Source: Thermogladius sp023256015 (lineage in GTDB: Archaea > Thermoproteota > Thermoprotei_A > Sulfolobales > Desulfurococcaceae). From it: a stretch of DNA of 64,000 nucleotides. A program made the translations under genes and the position numbers. Every line of letters starts with the position of its first letter. The stretch's first letter is position 1. This document shows positions 43,356 through 51,125 of this stretch, piece by piece. Where the stretch lies: positions 1,054,001 through 1,118,000 of the forward strand of contig NZ_CP151274.1 of the NCBI RefSeq assembly GCF_051131135.1. The letters run 5' to 3'. A model generated the notes under the pieces. That model was not told where the DNA came from and ran no database searches. It saw only the letters and a program-made list of their open reading frames with translations.

Positions 43356-43751
43356 GTGGCAGGAGTGGTAGCTAGCCGGGACCCGACCGAGTTCTGGGAG
43401 CGGGCTCGAAGGCTACTGGAGGACGTGCCGGGCCTGATAGACAGAGGCGAGTACGACCGGGCGGCCTACTACGTAGCCGAGTACGTCAGGCTCGCACTCA
43501 CGGCGAGGATACTCGAGGTGACAGGATGTCTAGTGGACTCTTACTCGCTGGTCGGCCTAGCGGCCACTCTCGCGGAACACGACCCCGCCGCGAAGAGGCT
43601 CGTAGAGGACCCGGTTATCCTAGTGGAGCTCTCGCGCATCGAGAGGGTGTTTGTCGTCAGTAGGTTCGGTGGAAGCGGATTCACCGAGGACGAGGCCAGG
43701 AGAGTATACGAGTTCGTTAAAAGGGCTCTCTCACCCGTCCTCGGGACATGA
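43356..43751 (+). CDS. HEPN-like helical protein
   Basis: 131 residues, all-helical: EFWERARRLLEDVPGLIDRGEYDRAAYYVAEYVRLAL (quoted in part: RGEYDRAAYYVAEYVRLAL) resembles the first helices of HEPN proteins, followed by a SYSLVGLAATLAEHDP segment where HEPN proteins usually have HSLxxL. No RxxxxH ribonuclease motif is visible and no nucleotidyltransferase partner is adjacent. It may be an inactive or solo HEPN. GTG 43356 is the chosen start. Confidence 0.65.
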   Translation: MAGVVASRDPTEFWERARRLLEDVPGLIDRGEYDRAAYYVAEYVRLALTARILEVTGCLVDSYSLVGLAATLAEHDPAAKRLVEDPVILVELSRIERVFVVSRFGGSGFTEDEARRVYEFVKRALSPVLGT

Positions 43752-43792
43752 CATACCCCTAGCCCCGGAGAATCGTGGGTAGAGGGTTACCC

Positions 43793-43970
43793 AAGGTGAG
43801 GGATGGGAGTAATTAGGCCTAAGACCAGACCCGTGGTCCACCGCTGCACGGGTAGAGCGTGATGGGTAACTCCCACTAGCTATGAAGCGATGGAGATGAT
43901 ACCGGCAAACAACAAACCCGTGAACCGTTCATGGCGAAACCACCACCCTTAGGGGCGGGGAGGAGTTCAG
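43793..43970 (+). ncRNA. IS200/IS605-type right end with TnpB guide-RNA (omega RNA) scaffold, tnpB missing
   Basis: This stretch looks like the 3' end of an IS1341/IS605 tnpB element without its gene. Stems seen: TGGGAGT (43804-43810) with ACTCCCA (43869-43875); inside it ACCCGTG (43829-43835) with CACGGGT (43847-43853); CCGTGAAC (43918-43925) with GTTCATGG (43927-43934); and a terminal CCACCC/GGGGCGG hairpin with one mismatch (about 43944-43957), followed by GGAGTTCAG ending at 43970. That closing hairpin plus purine tail is, from memory, typical of archaeal IS605-group right ends, which encode the omega RNA. If so, the guide would begin near 43971. No tnpB frame, intact or broken, is upstream. 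Confidence 0.62.
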
Positions 43971-44072
43971 AACGGCGACTGGGTGGAGGACCAACGACGC
44001 GGATCACCACCCTATATCCAGGTCAGAATTAGGGTGGGAGGAGGCGCCGTGCGGTTTTACCCCTTTATCAGG

Positions 44073-44079
44073 TATATAA
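44073..44079 (+). promoter_or_regulatory. TATA box of dicarboxylate/amino acid symporter
   Basis: TATATAA lies about 43-49 bases before ATG 44122, allowing a leader of about 20 bases that holds an AGGTGAG ribosome site. Confidence 0.55.
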
Positions 44080-44121
44080 CTAGGTGTAAATAGGATCTAT
44101 TTTTGTAAGGTGAGCATAGAC

Positions 44122-45357
44122 ATGTCAGTCAAGAAAGGCTACGGGATTTTAATCGCTATAGCTATTGCCTTCGTGCTAGGTCTGCTAGTAGGGTACATCC
44201 TGACACTCGCTATCCCCGAGACTGCGACAAGGGCGTCCGTGGACTCGTGGTTCAAGGCTCTCGGCGACATCTTCGTGCGATTGATCAGGATAGTTATACC
44301 CGTGCTGATATTCTTCACGATCGCAGCCGCCACTGCCTCGATAGCAGATGCCAGGAAGCTTGGCATAATACTGTTCTGGATGCTAGTCCTCTACATAGGC
44401 ACATCAATTCTGGCATCGTTCTGGGGTTACCTGGCGGGCGTGTTGTTCCAGCCGGGGGTCGGGGTGGGACTGACACCACCCGCCGGTTATAAGCCGCCGA
44501 CTCCCCCAACCGGCGTCGACGTACTCATGTCATTCTTCCAGCTGGACTTCAGCAACGTCCTCACAGTAGGCGGTTCCATGACAATGATCATATTCGCCAT
44601 GATACTCGGTGTCTCGACACTATTGCTCGGCGAGGAGGGTAGGAGAATTGCGGGCTACCTGAAAATCGGTAGCGACCTCAGCGTCGCGACAGTCAGGGTG
44701 ATAATGTACTACGCCCCCATAGCGATCTTCGGATACGCTGTCTGGCTCATGAGCGAGTACGGGGCGAAGATGCTGGGGGCCTACGGGAAGTTCTTGGTAG
44801 CCCAGTACTCGTTTACGCTGATGCACTTCTTTGTGGTATACTCCCTGCTTGTGGCCCTGGGCGGTCTCAACCCCGTGAAGTACTTCAAGGCGCAGTCCAC
44901 GCCCTTTATCGTGGCCTTCACTACGAGGAGCAGCGCTGTTACGCTACCTTACAACATGGAGGCGTCCAGGAAGATGGGTGTGCCGGACTACATATACAAC
45001 ATCACTCTACCAATCGGGGCGACGGTGAACATGGACGGGACAGCCCTCTACCAGGCCCTCAGCGCGATGTTCATAGCGCAACTCTTCGGCATCCCCATCC
45101 AGCCGTACCAGGTGGGGTTGATCATCGCGGCTGCGACCATAGGTAGCGTTGCCACAGCCGCCATACCGGGCGGGGGGACAATAATGCTCGCCTACGTCCT
45201 AGCCACTGTGGGGCTGCCGCTGGAAGGCATAGCAATTATGATGGTCATCGACCCGTTAGCCGACGCCATAAGGACAGCGATAAACGCGAGCGGCGACAAC
45301 GCCTGTACGGTCCTCCTCACGAGGATTATAGGCGAGAAACTACAGCCCCAGATATAG
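44122..45357 (+). CDS. Dicarboxylate/amino acid:cation symporter (GltPh-like)
   Basis: 411 residues from ATG 44122, seven bases after AGGTGAG (GTG 44110 is the in-frame alternative). Hairpin 1 has TRSSAVTLP, close to the TRSSSGTLP of GltPh. The sodium motif is NMDGTALYQ. Helix 8 has IDPLADAIRTAINASGD, keeping Asp, Asp, Arg, Asn and Asp at the positions of GltPh Asp390, Asp394, Arg397, Asn401 and Asp405. The retained arginine predicts an acidic substrate such as aspartate or glutamate. A T-rich tract just after the stop is a probable terminator. Confidence 0.92.
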   Translation: MSVKKGYGILIAIAIAFVLGLLVGYILTLAIPETATRASVDSWFKALGDIFVRLIRIVIPVLIFFTIAAATASIADARKLGIILFWMLVLYIGTSILASFWGYLAGVLFQPGVGVGLTPPAGYKPPTPPTGVDVLMSFFQLDFSNVLTVGGSMTMIIFAMILGVSTLLLGEEGRRIAGYLKIGSDLSVATVRVIMYYAPIAIFGYAVWLMSEYGAKMLGAYGKFLVAQYSFTLMHFFVVYSLLVALGGLNPVKYFKAQSTPFIVAFTTRSSAVTLPYNMEASRKMGVPDYIYNITLPIGATVNMDGTALYQALSAMFIAQLFGIPIQPYQVGLIIAAATIGSVATAAIPGGGTIMLAYVLATVGLPLEGIAIMMVIDPLADAIRTAINASGDNACTVLLTRIIGEKLQPQI

Positions 45358-45366
45358 TTTTTTCTT
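45357..45366 (+). terminator. T-rich terminator after symporter gene
   Basis: A GTTTTTTCTT run directly at and after the TAG stop fits the oligo-T terminators of archaea. Confidence 0.45.
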
Positions 45367-45438
45367 ACATTCACGTTTATATTCCAGTCCTAGAAATATA
45401 CACCGCCTGTACACGCTCGCCTCCACGGGTGCGGTGTA

Positions 45439-46260
45439 TTGAGAGTGGCGGTGATAGGGGCGGGTAGGATCGGATCTGTGGTCGTGAAGTCGCTGGTGAG
45501 GTGCGGCTACAGTGAAATCGTGGCGACGGGCAGGAGAGACGAGACTCTCAAGAACGCGGCCTCCCTCGGCGCAGAGGCGACCCGGGACAACGACTACGCC
45601 GTCTCCTCCAGCGACATCGCCTTCTTGACCGTGAAGCCGCACCACTTGCCAGAGGTCGTCAAGTCCGTTAAGCCGGCTTCGTGGGCTGGCAGAACCGTCG
45701 TCTCCTTCATAGCCGGCGTCCGGCTAGCTACGCTGAAGAAGGCGATGGCTGAGGCGGAGGTGTACAGGGCTATGCCCAACCTTAACGCGGAGGTAGGACT
45801 GAGCTCTACGGCCGTTGCCCAGGGCAGCCGTACGAGGGACATGGCCATCGTGGACAAGCTCCTCAAGTGCATGGGGAGGGTGTACTGGGTTCCCGAGGAG
45901 TTCCTCGACGCCTGGACGGCGCTCGCAGGCAGCGGGCCGGCCTTCATAGCCGAGATCATAGACGCGCTGGTGCTGGCAGGGGTCCTCGTGGGCTTGCCGA
46001 GGGACCTCGCCTACAGCGCGGCCCTCGACGTTCTGGAGGGGACGAGCAGACTACTGCGGGAGTCCGGTACACACCCGTTCAAGCTCAGGGACGACGTGAC
46101 GACCCCCGCGGGCACCACTATAAGAGGCCTTATAGCCATGGAGTCCGAGGGGGTTAAAGCAGCCCTCATGAAGGCGGTCGAGTCGGCGTACAGGAGGTCG
46201 CTGGAGATAGGGGCGGAGATAGACGCGAGAGTCAAGAGAGAACTCGGCATCGGCGACTAG
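45439..46260 (+). CDS. proC: Pyrroline-5-carboxylate reductase
   Basis: 273 residues. The N-terminal NAD(P)-binding VIGAGRIGSVVVKSL and the C-terminal dimerisation and active-site region (ALAGSGPAFIAEIIDAL, then DDVTTPAGTTIRGLIAMES) are the standard ProC signatures. It makes proline from pyrroline-5-carboxylate. TTG 45439 is the start. It is monocistronic; proA and proB homologues are not in the window. Confidence 0.94.
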   Translation: MRVAVIGAGRIGSVVVKSLVRCGYSEIVATGRRDETLKNAASLGAEATRDNDYAVSSSDIAFLTVKPHHLPEVVKSVKPASWAGRTVVSFIAGVRLATLKKAMAEAEVYRAMPNLNAEVGLSSTAVAQGSRTRDMAIVDKLLKCMGRVYWVPEEFLDAWTALAGSGPAFIAEIIDALVLAGVLVGLPRDLAYSAALDVLEGTSRLLRESGTHPFKLRDDVTTPAGTTIRGLIAMESEGVKAALMKAVESAYRRSLEIGAEIDARVKRELGIGD

Positions 46261-46843
46261 GGGTATGGTTACCGCGTACTAGCACCCGTCTAGCTTGGTC
46301 TAGAACCTACGGGCCCGTGTATGAGCGTGTAGTTGTGGGAAAACTTAGATGAAGGGATCGGCGTAGCCGTGTCGGGCGGAGACGACTACTGTACAACTGC
46401 TAGCCAATAGTCGGGAGGGGTGTTTTAGCAGACATAGCCGGCGGCCTGCTGGGGTCGTTCCCTGTCTAGAGCTAGGCTAGTGCGGGCTCCGACTACGTAA
46501 CCGCGGTAGTCTTGCTCGCATTGTGTAGGCCTGGGTGTAGGGGTAGCGGGTTGTTCAACGGGGCTGAACAGTCTATTCGACTAGCGTCTTATGGTTACCA
46601 GGCGACGACAAACCCCGTGCGTCTAGTCCCCTGGCCGACAGTACCGATGCCCACTCATAAATACGGCATTAACATGGGCGGTGACGTGGTCTAAAACCTG
46701 TTAAACATCGAGTACGCATTTCTTGTCTCCTAAGGATATCAAGTGTACAATCCAACCCGCCCTCAAGGCCCTTCGCGTCTTCTTACTCGGCACAAACTAT
46801 ATTATTTATACCGCCTTTTGATTAAAGTGGGAGAGGTGGAAGA
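46261..46843. other. 583-base non-coding region with several hairpins
   Basis: The longest gene-free stretch of the window. No credible ORF on either strand. Perfect short stems are visible: GACTAC (46491-46496)/GTAGTC (46506-46511), and TGTTCA (46552-46557)/TGAACA (46565-46570), with a weaker GCCCA/TGGGC pair near 46650-46675. A TATA box for the next gene lies at 46803-46811. It may hold a structured RNA or a decayed gene; neither can be shown here. Confidence 0.5.
46803..46811 (+). promoter_or_regulatory. TATA box of DUF973 gene
   Basis: TATTTATAC is about 33-41 bases before GTG 46844. Confidence 0.5.
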
Positions 46844-47497
46844 GTGACCGTAGTATCCAACCCTCAGGCCGAAGCGTTTGAGACGATGCGGAGAGGAGTG
46901 CTGTTCCTGCTGATCGCCTGGCTTCTTATAGGTATCGGGCTGTCGCTCACCCTCTTCGGCGTGTTTACGGGGGCCCTCTTAGCTCCACGCCACTTGGGGC
47001 TCGGGTTAGCTGGAGCCATGGGCGCCTTAGTCGCCATGATCGTCGTGGTGATCGTCGGGGCTATCATAGCCCTCGTGGGGTTATGGGGATATTTCGTACC
47101 GGGCGTAAGGAAGCTTGCGGAGATTAACCCCGAGTTCTCCACATCGGCGACCTTGATCAGGGTCGGGCTCTACTACGGGCTCATATTGCTCCTGATAGGG
47201 GCTCTCTTGGTAGTGTTCATCGTCGGGATACCTATCATGTTTATAGGGGTCATACTAATCATCATAGGCTACATCGGCCTGATAATACTCTCCTTCAAGC
47301 TGAACGACGTCGAGAAAAACGCCCTCTACCTGGCCGCCGGGATACTCTTCATCATAGCGATATTCGCCTCGATCGCCGGATTCGTAGCGTGGATCCTGCT
47401 CTACATCGCGCTGGGAGACAGCATAAAGAAGGCGAGACAGGCCCCACCGCCGCCAGTCCAGCCCCAGCCCACAGGACCTCTACCCCCACCAGTCTAG
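46844..47497 (+). CDS. DUF973-like membrane protein
   Basis: 217 residues with about five or six hydrophobic spans and a cytoplasmic Pro/Gln-rich tail (QAPPPPVQPQPTGPLPPPV). The start EAFETMRRGVLFLLIAWLLIGIG and the repeated hydrophobic segments resemble the DUF973 family common in crenarchaea, whose function is unknown. GTG 46844. A T7 tract follows the stop. Confidence 0.72.
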   Translation: MTVVSNPQAEAFETMRRGVLFLLIAWLLIGIGLSLTLFGVFTGALLAPRHLGLGLAGAMGALVAMIVVVIVGAIIALVGLWGYFVPGVRKLAEINPEFSTSATLIRVGLYYGLILLLIGALLVVFIVGIPIMFIGVILIIIGYIGLIILSFKLNDVEKNALYLAAGILFIIAIFASIAGFVAWILLYIALGDSIKKARQAPPPPVQPQPTGPLPPPV

Positions 47498-47503
47498 TTT
47501 TTT
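47496..47503 (+). terminator. T-tract terminator after DUF973 gene
   Basis: GTTTTTTT immediately after the stop. The remaining gap to 47766 holds no recognised gene. Confidence 0.45.
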
Positions 47504-47766
47504 TCCAAATTCACCGCCTCGTATCTTCACCGTGTACTTACTAATTTGTTCTTGTTACCATACTACGTGCTAAACCCTATGGATACGAGAACAGGGCCGC
47601 CGATCACGTTGGGCTAGCCGACTTACTGGACTCTACATGGGGGACCGTACCGTCAACCTGAATTACGAATCGTGAGCGTAGTATGAGCCTACCCCTTGTC
47701 TTGGGACGGGGAGACTAAGGGCTGGCCGATAATTTAGAAAGCAATAGGATGGCTGGGCGGCTGTCT

Positions 47767-48810
47767 TCAGAACGACTTCTCGACAACTAGCTTCTCGACG
47801 CTGCTGATGATCCCCCTCACCTTAGGGGGAAACACGTTCTCCTCGACGCTGATGAACCCCTTCACGAGGAGGCTGACCGCCTCGTCTCTCTTGAAGCCCT
47901 TGCTCACCAAGTAGTTTACCTCCTCCTCGGCCAGCCTGCCGATGGATGCTTCGTGTGTGAGAGTCGCGTCCAGAGTGTCCGAGGACAGCTCGGGGACCGC
48001 CAACATGTAGGCCTTTTCGGATAGCATGAGCCCCCTGCACTCCAGGTGCCCCTTCGACCCCCTACCCCTGGCGTGGAGCCTGCCACGCGTGACTACTCTC
48101 GCCTCCTCCCTAGCGAGGGCTTTCGACACAACCTCGGCGCTCGCCTCGTCCCCGTTCAAGTAGACCGCGCCCCCGTAGTCTATGGACGCCTCCCCTAGGC
48201 CGAGTATAATCGAGTAGACCCCCGCTCTAGCCCTCGTGCCGAGCGTCACCTCGGGGTAGCTCTGAAGCGTCCTCGCTTGGGACAAGTTAGCGTAGTAGTT
48301 GAGGTAGTAGCCCCCGTCGCCTACTACAACGGCCGTCCTAGGCCTGACGTGAGAGACGTGGTTCCAGGAGTGTACCATTACGAAGGTGAGCTTCGCCCTC
48401 TCGCCCACGTAGAACTCCGATATCCCGATGTGGACGCCGACATTCTCGGGGGCTATAGTGCAGCCCGTTGTGACGACGGCTTCGGCCCCCTCCTCGACCA
48501 CCACGATGTTGTGCGGTGCCTGTATGCCCCGCGTACTTAGGAAGAGGCACGCCAGTATAGGCTCCTGTAGCCTCGTGTTCCTCTTAACCCTGATGTAGTA
48601 ACCCCCCCTCTCGAGGAGCGCGGCCGTGGCGGTGTACTTGTCCCTCGCCGGGTCTATCAGCCTCCAGTAGTACTCCCTCGCCTCGTCGGGCCTGTTCTCG
48701 ACGAACTCCCCCGTCGTCATGATCTCCACGCCGCTGAACCTGCTCAGGTACTTGAAGTAGTTCTGGTCGATCTGGAGGTAGTAGGCCCTACCGGACGTTG
48801 TGAACCCCAC
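47767..48810 (-). CDS. sufB: SufB/SufD-type Fe-S cluster scaffold (SmsB-like)
   Basis: A right-handed beta-helix scaffold protein, partner of the SufC ATPase upstream. Signatures are YLQIDQNYFKYLSR, ECRGLMLSEKAYMLAVPEL and THEASIGRLAEEEVNYLVSKG, the last being the conserved SufB/SufD C-terminal segment. The archaeal two-gene B+C set is the minimal SUF machinery (called SMS). GTG 48810 is the first canonical start, giving 347 residues. However, the same frame is open to 48975 and encodes SufB-like sequence (SKPATYGDDVDLAEYTE) between about 48900 and 48810. The true start may therefore be a non-canonical codon further upstream. Confidence 0.85.
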   Translation of the reverse strand: MGFTTSGRAYYLQIDQNYFKYLSRFSGVEIMTTGEFVENRPDEAREYYWRLIDPARDKYTATAALLERGGYYIRVKRNTRLQEPILACLFLSTRGIQAPHNIVVVEEGAEAVVTTGCTIAPENVGVHIGISEFYVGERAKLTFVMVHSWNHVSHVRPRTAVVVGDGGYYLNYYANLSQARTLQSYPEVTLGTRARAGVYSIILGLGEASIDYGGAVYLNGDEASAEVVSKALAREEARVVTRGRLHARGRGSKGHLECRGLMLSEKAYMLAVPELSSDTLDATLTHEASIGRLAEEEVNYLVSKGFKRDEAVSLLVKGFISVEENVFPPKVRGIISSVEKLVVEKSF

Positions 48811-48919
48811 CTCCTCTGCCCTGGCGGGGTCGAAGTCTCCTCTCCCGATAGCCTCTGTATACTCTGCCAGGTCGACGTCGTCGCCGTACGTCGCCGGCTT
48901 TGACAGGGCGGCGCGGGCT

Positions 48920-49645
48920 CTAGACCTGATCTCCTCTAACCAGCCCCTTGAAGCCGTGCTCGAACACCTCCTCCACTAGTTCAGGGCCCCCGCAGTACTG
49001 TATGCGCCTGTTCAACATCAGGCATACTCTTGTAGGCCTAATGTACTTTGATATCAAGGCGCTGTGGGTCACAATGAGGACCGACCTCGAGACACCCATG
49101 AGGGCCCTGATCCCGTCAGCGATCACCTTGACGGAGTCAACGTCCACACCGCTGTCCGGCTCGTCTATTAGGCCGACCTTCGGCCTCATCGCGAGGAGCG
49201 TTGCGAGCTCGACCCTCTTCAGCTCTCCGCCTGAGAAGCCCCTCCCGAAGTCCCTGTCCAGCAGGTACTGTATTTGCAGCGCCGAGGCTATCTCGTCGGC
49301 GGAGCACTTAGTCCTGGAGCAGATGGCCTCTAAGAGCGCCCTCACCCTTAGGCCGCTCAGCTTGGGGGGTAACTGGTGCGCGAGGCCGAGCCCCCTAGAG
49401 ACCCTGTACTCCATGGGCTTCCCCGTCAAGTCCTCGCCTTCGAGGAGGACTCTACCTCTCACGATGTTGTAGCCGGGGTAGCCGACGATGCTCCTTATCA
49501 GAGAGGTCTTGCCAGTACCGTTAGGCCCGAGCAGGTAGAGTACCTCCCCCTCCTCTAGTGCTAGACTCGTGTTGTCGACGACGACCTTACCGCCCGCCTC
49601 AACCGTCAGGTCCTGTACTTCGAGGAGGCCCATAGCACCACTCAC
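48920..49645 (-). CDS. sufC: SufC-type ATPase of Fe-S cluster assembly (SmsC-like)
   Basis: A 241-residue ABC ATPase with Walker A GPNGTGKTS, SufC-type GLGLAHQLPPKLSGLRVRALLE (quoted in part: LAHQLPPKLSG), signature FSGGELKRVELA and Walker B KVGLIDEPDSGVDVDS. The EPDSGVD loop is diagnostic of SufC rather than transport ATPases. It drives cluster assembly on SufB. GTG 49645 or ATG 49633 starts it. TATA-like GCATATAACG lies about 35 bases upstream on this strand. No SufS, SufE or SufU is adjacent. Confidence 0.92.
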   Translation of the reverse strand: MSGAMGLLEVQDLTVEAGGKVVVDNTSLALEEGEVLYLLGPNGTGKTSLIRSIVGYPGYNIVRGRVLLEGEDLTGKPMEYRVSRGLGLAHQLPPKLSGLRVRALLEAICSRTKCSADEIASALQIQYLLDRDFGRGFSGGELKRVELATLLAMRPKVGLIDEPDSGVDVDSVKVIADGIRALMGVSRSVLIVTHSALISKYIRPTRVCLMLNRRIQYCGGPELVEEVFEHGFKGLVRGDQV

Positions 49646-49754
49646 ACAAACCTATGTATTCGTCATATCATTAAACGTTATATGCTATGAGGGTGTTTAT
49701 TGAGCCCCTATAGACCTTCTTGTGGGCAGAAGCTAGCTCGGAGAAAGGCCGTAC

Positions 49755-50198
49755 TTGTTCAGGACGCAGGCCGGCCTCGCAATCAGAGCCTGCGGTGAGA
49801 ACCCCGAGGTAGCCGACTCTGTAGGCGTGAGAGTCGAGCTGGTCCAGACGGCGGCCTCAGCAATAGCCGGGGTTCTCACCGGCTTGGCAGGGGCTTTCTT
49901 GAGCATCGACTGGAACGCTGGGATAACGAAGCAGATCTCGGCCGGTAGGGGCTTCATAGCGCTGGCCGCAGTAAACTTCGCCAACTGGAATCCTATACTC
50001 GGGATAGCGGGGAGCTTCCTCTTCGGGTTCTTCTGGGTTCTCGGCGAGTGGATGAAAAACATTGGGTGGCTCAAGGAGATCATACCGGTAGACCTCTTCA
50101 ACACGATCCCCTACGTGGCTACACTAGTAGTTGTAGCAGGGGTCATCGGTAAGTCCCGGCCGCCGAAGTACGTGGGAGTGCCCTACAAGAGGGAGTAA
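49755..50198 (+). pseudogene. C-terminal remnant of BmpC/YufQ-type nucleoside or sugar ABC permease
   Basis: The open part matches only the last third of a branched-type permease: FRTQAGLAIRACGENPEVAD, GLAGAFLSIDWN, then AGRGFIALAAVNFANWNPILG. Full-length relatives have about 300 residues with several spans before this point. In-frame translation upstream meets a TAG at 49734-49736, and I see no N-terminal part in the other frames of the 100-base gap before it. No binding protein or ATPase of this family is nearby. I therefore call it a truncated gene left by deletion or rearrangement. A shortened product from TTG 49755 could still be made. Confidence 0.78.
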
Positions 50199-50225
50199 GC
50201 CCGCAGGCGCCGCCAGGCTAACCCG

Positions 50226-50232
50226 TTTTTAC
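50226..50232 (+). terminator. Short T-tract
   Basis: GTTTTTA after the permease remnant; weak terminator candidate. Confidence 0.3.
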
Positions 50233-50264
50233 CCCTGTGAACGGAATAGTCTCCTATCAAGGCT

Positions 50265-50741
50265 GTGAAAAGGCCGCGTGGGTGCATCCCTTTGCCCCGC
50301 GAGTACCCCGAGTACGCGATAGCCTCCGTGGGCGCTGTAGTGGTCAAGGACGGGAAGATACTCTTGGTCGAGAGGGGCTACCCTCCCGGTGTAGGCTTGT
50401 GGTCTATTCCGGGCGGGGCGATCGAGGCCGGCGAGTCAATTCTAGAGGCGGCTGTCCGGGAGCTCGAGGAGGAGACCGGGCTTAAGGGGAAGCCGGTGGG
50501 CATAGTCTGGGTGTCCGAGTCGATTGTGAGGGACGACGGTAGGGTCAAGTACCACTACGTGATAGTAGACGTCCTCTTCGACCCGGAGACGCTGAGCGGC
50601 GAGCTGAGGCCCGGCGGAGACGCGAGGAGGGTGGAGTGGTTCGACCTCCGCGAGGCTGCGGAAAGCAACCTGGTCACCCGCTCGACTAGGAGGCTGGCAG
50701 AGGTTCTACTAAACGGGGGCGCCCCCTTAATCAGGATATAG
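50265..50741 (+). CDS. Nudix hydrolase
   Basis: 158 residues. The Nudix box is complete: GGAIEAGESILEAAVRELEEETGL (quoted in part: GGAIEAGES and RELEEETG), that is Gx5Ex7REUxEExGU. These enzymes hydrolyse nucleoside diphosphates linked to another group; ADP-ribose and oxidised nucleotides are common substrates, and the exact one is unclear. It starts at GTG 50265 or TTG 50292. It lies just before, and on the same strand as, the nucleoside salvage operon but is separated by a promoter. Confidence 0.9.
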   Translation: MKRPRGCIPLPREYPEYAIASVGAVVVKDGKILLVERGYPPGVGLWSIPGGAIEAGESILEAAVRELEEETGLKGKPVGIVWVSESIVRDDGRVKYHYVIVDVLFDPETLSGELRPGGDARRVEWFDLREAAESNLVTRSTRRLAEVLLNGGAPLIRI

Positions 50742-50781
50742 CCGCTTACTTCCTATAAGCGGTACATAGACCTGTGTAAAC

Positions 50782-50811
50782 GTTTATATTTTCTACCTAC
50801 TCAAATATATG
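50782..50811 (+). promoter_or_regulatory. Promoter region of ECF transporter operon
   Basis: Two TATA-like boxes, GTTTATATT (50782-50790) and AAATATATG (50803-50811), precede ATG 50841. The first would give a leader of about 25-30 bases holding the AAGGTGGAT ribosome site. Confidence 0.5.
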
Positions 50812-50840
50812 ACTAAGACACGTAAGGTGGATGGCTCTTG

Positions 50841-51125
50841 ATGCAGGACATCGTTCTACTAACGATAGGCGTCATCGTCTTAATAATCGGGATCTCGCTT
50901 TACCTTGCGAAGAAGCGGGGTGGGCTGGTGCTGCTGGCGCTGGGCGCGTTGTGGCTCTTCGCCATGCTCGTATACTACGTCTACTCGACGATGGGCTTCT
51001 ACGCGGCTGTGGGCCTGAACCAGAGCTCTATGGGCCCAGCCGTCACGACAACGCTAGGCTTCATAATCCTGATAGTGGGAATAGCCCTGGCCGTTTACGT
51101 GGCTAGGAGGGGTGGTAAGAAGTGA
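50841..51125 (+). CDS. Small three-span membrane protein, ECF operon
   Basis: 94 residues with spans near 4-22, 28-50 and 66-90 and a basic C terminus (RRGGKK). No family recognised. ATG 50841 follows AAGGTGGAT; TTG 50838 is one codon earlier. Its end overlaps the S-component gene by four bases, so it is probably an extra subunit or an assembly partner of the ECF transporter. Confidence 0.7.
   Translation: MQDIVLLTIGVIVLIIGISLYLAKKRGGLVLLALGALWLFAMLVYYVYSTMGFYAAVGLNQSSMGPAVTTTLGFIILIVGIALAVYVARRGGKK

Noticed and set aside
47640..47730. A second TnpB right-end-like stretch (CCCCTTGTCTTGGGACGGGG followed by AGACTAAG)
   Set aside because: Only the closing hairpin is loosely similar. The upstream stems of the 43.8 kb copy are missing, so it is probably chance.
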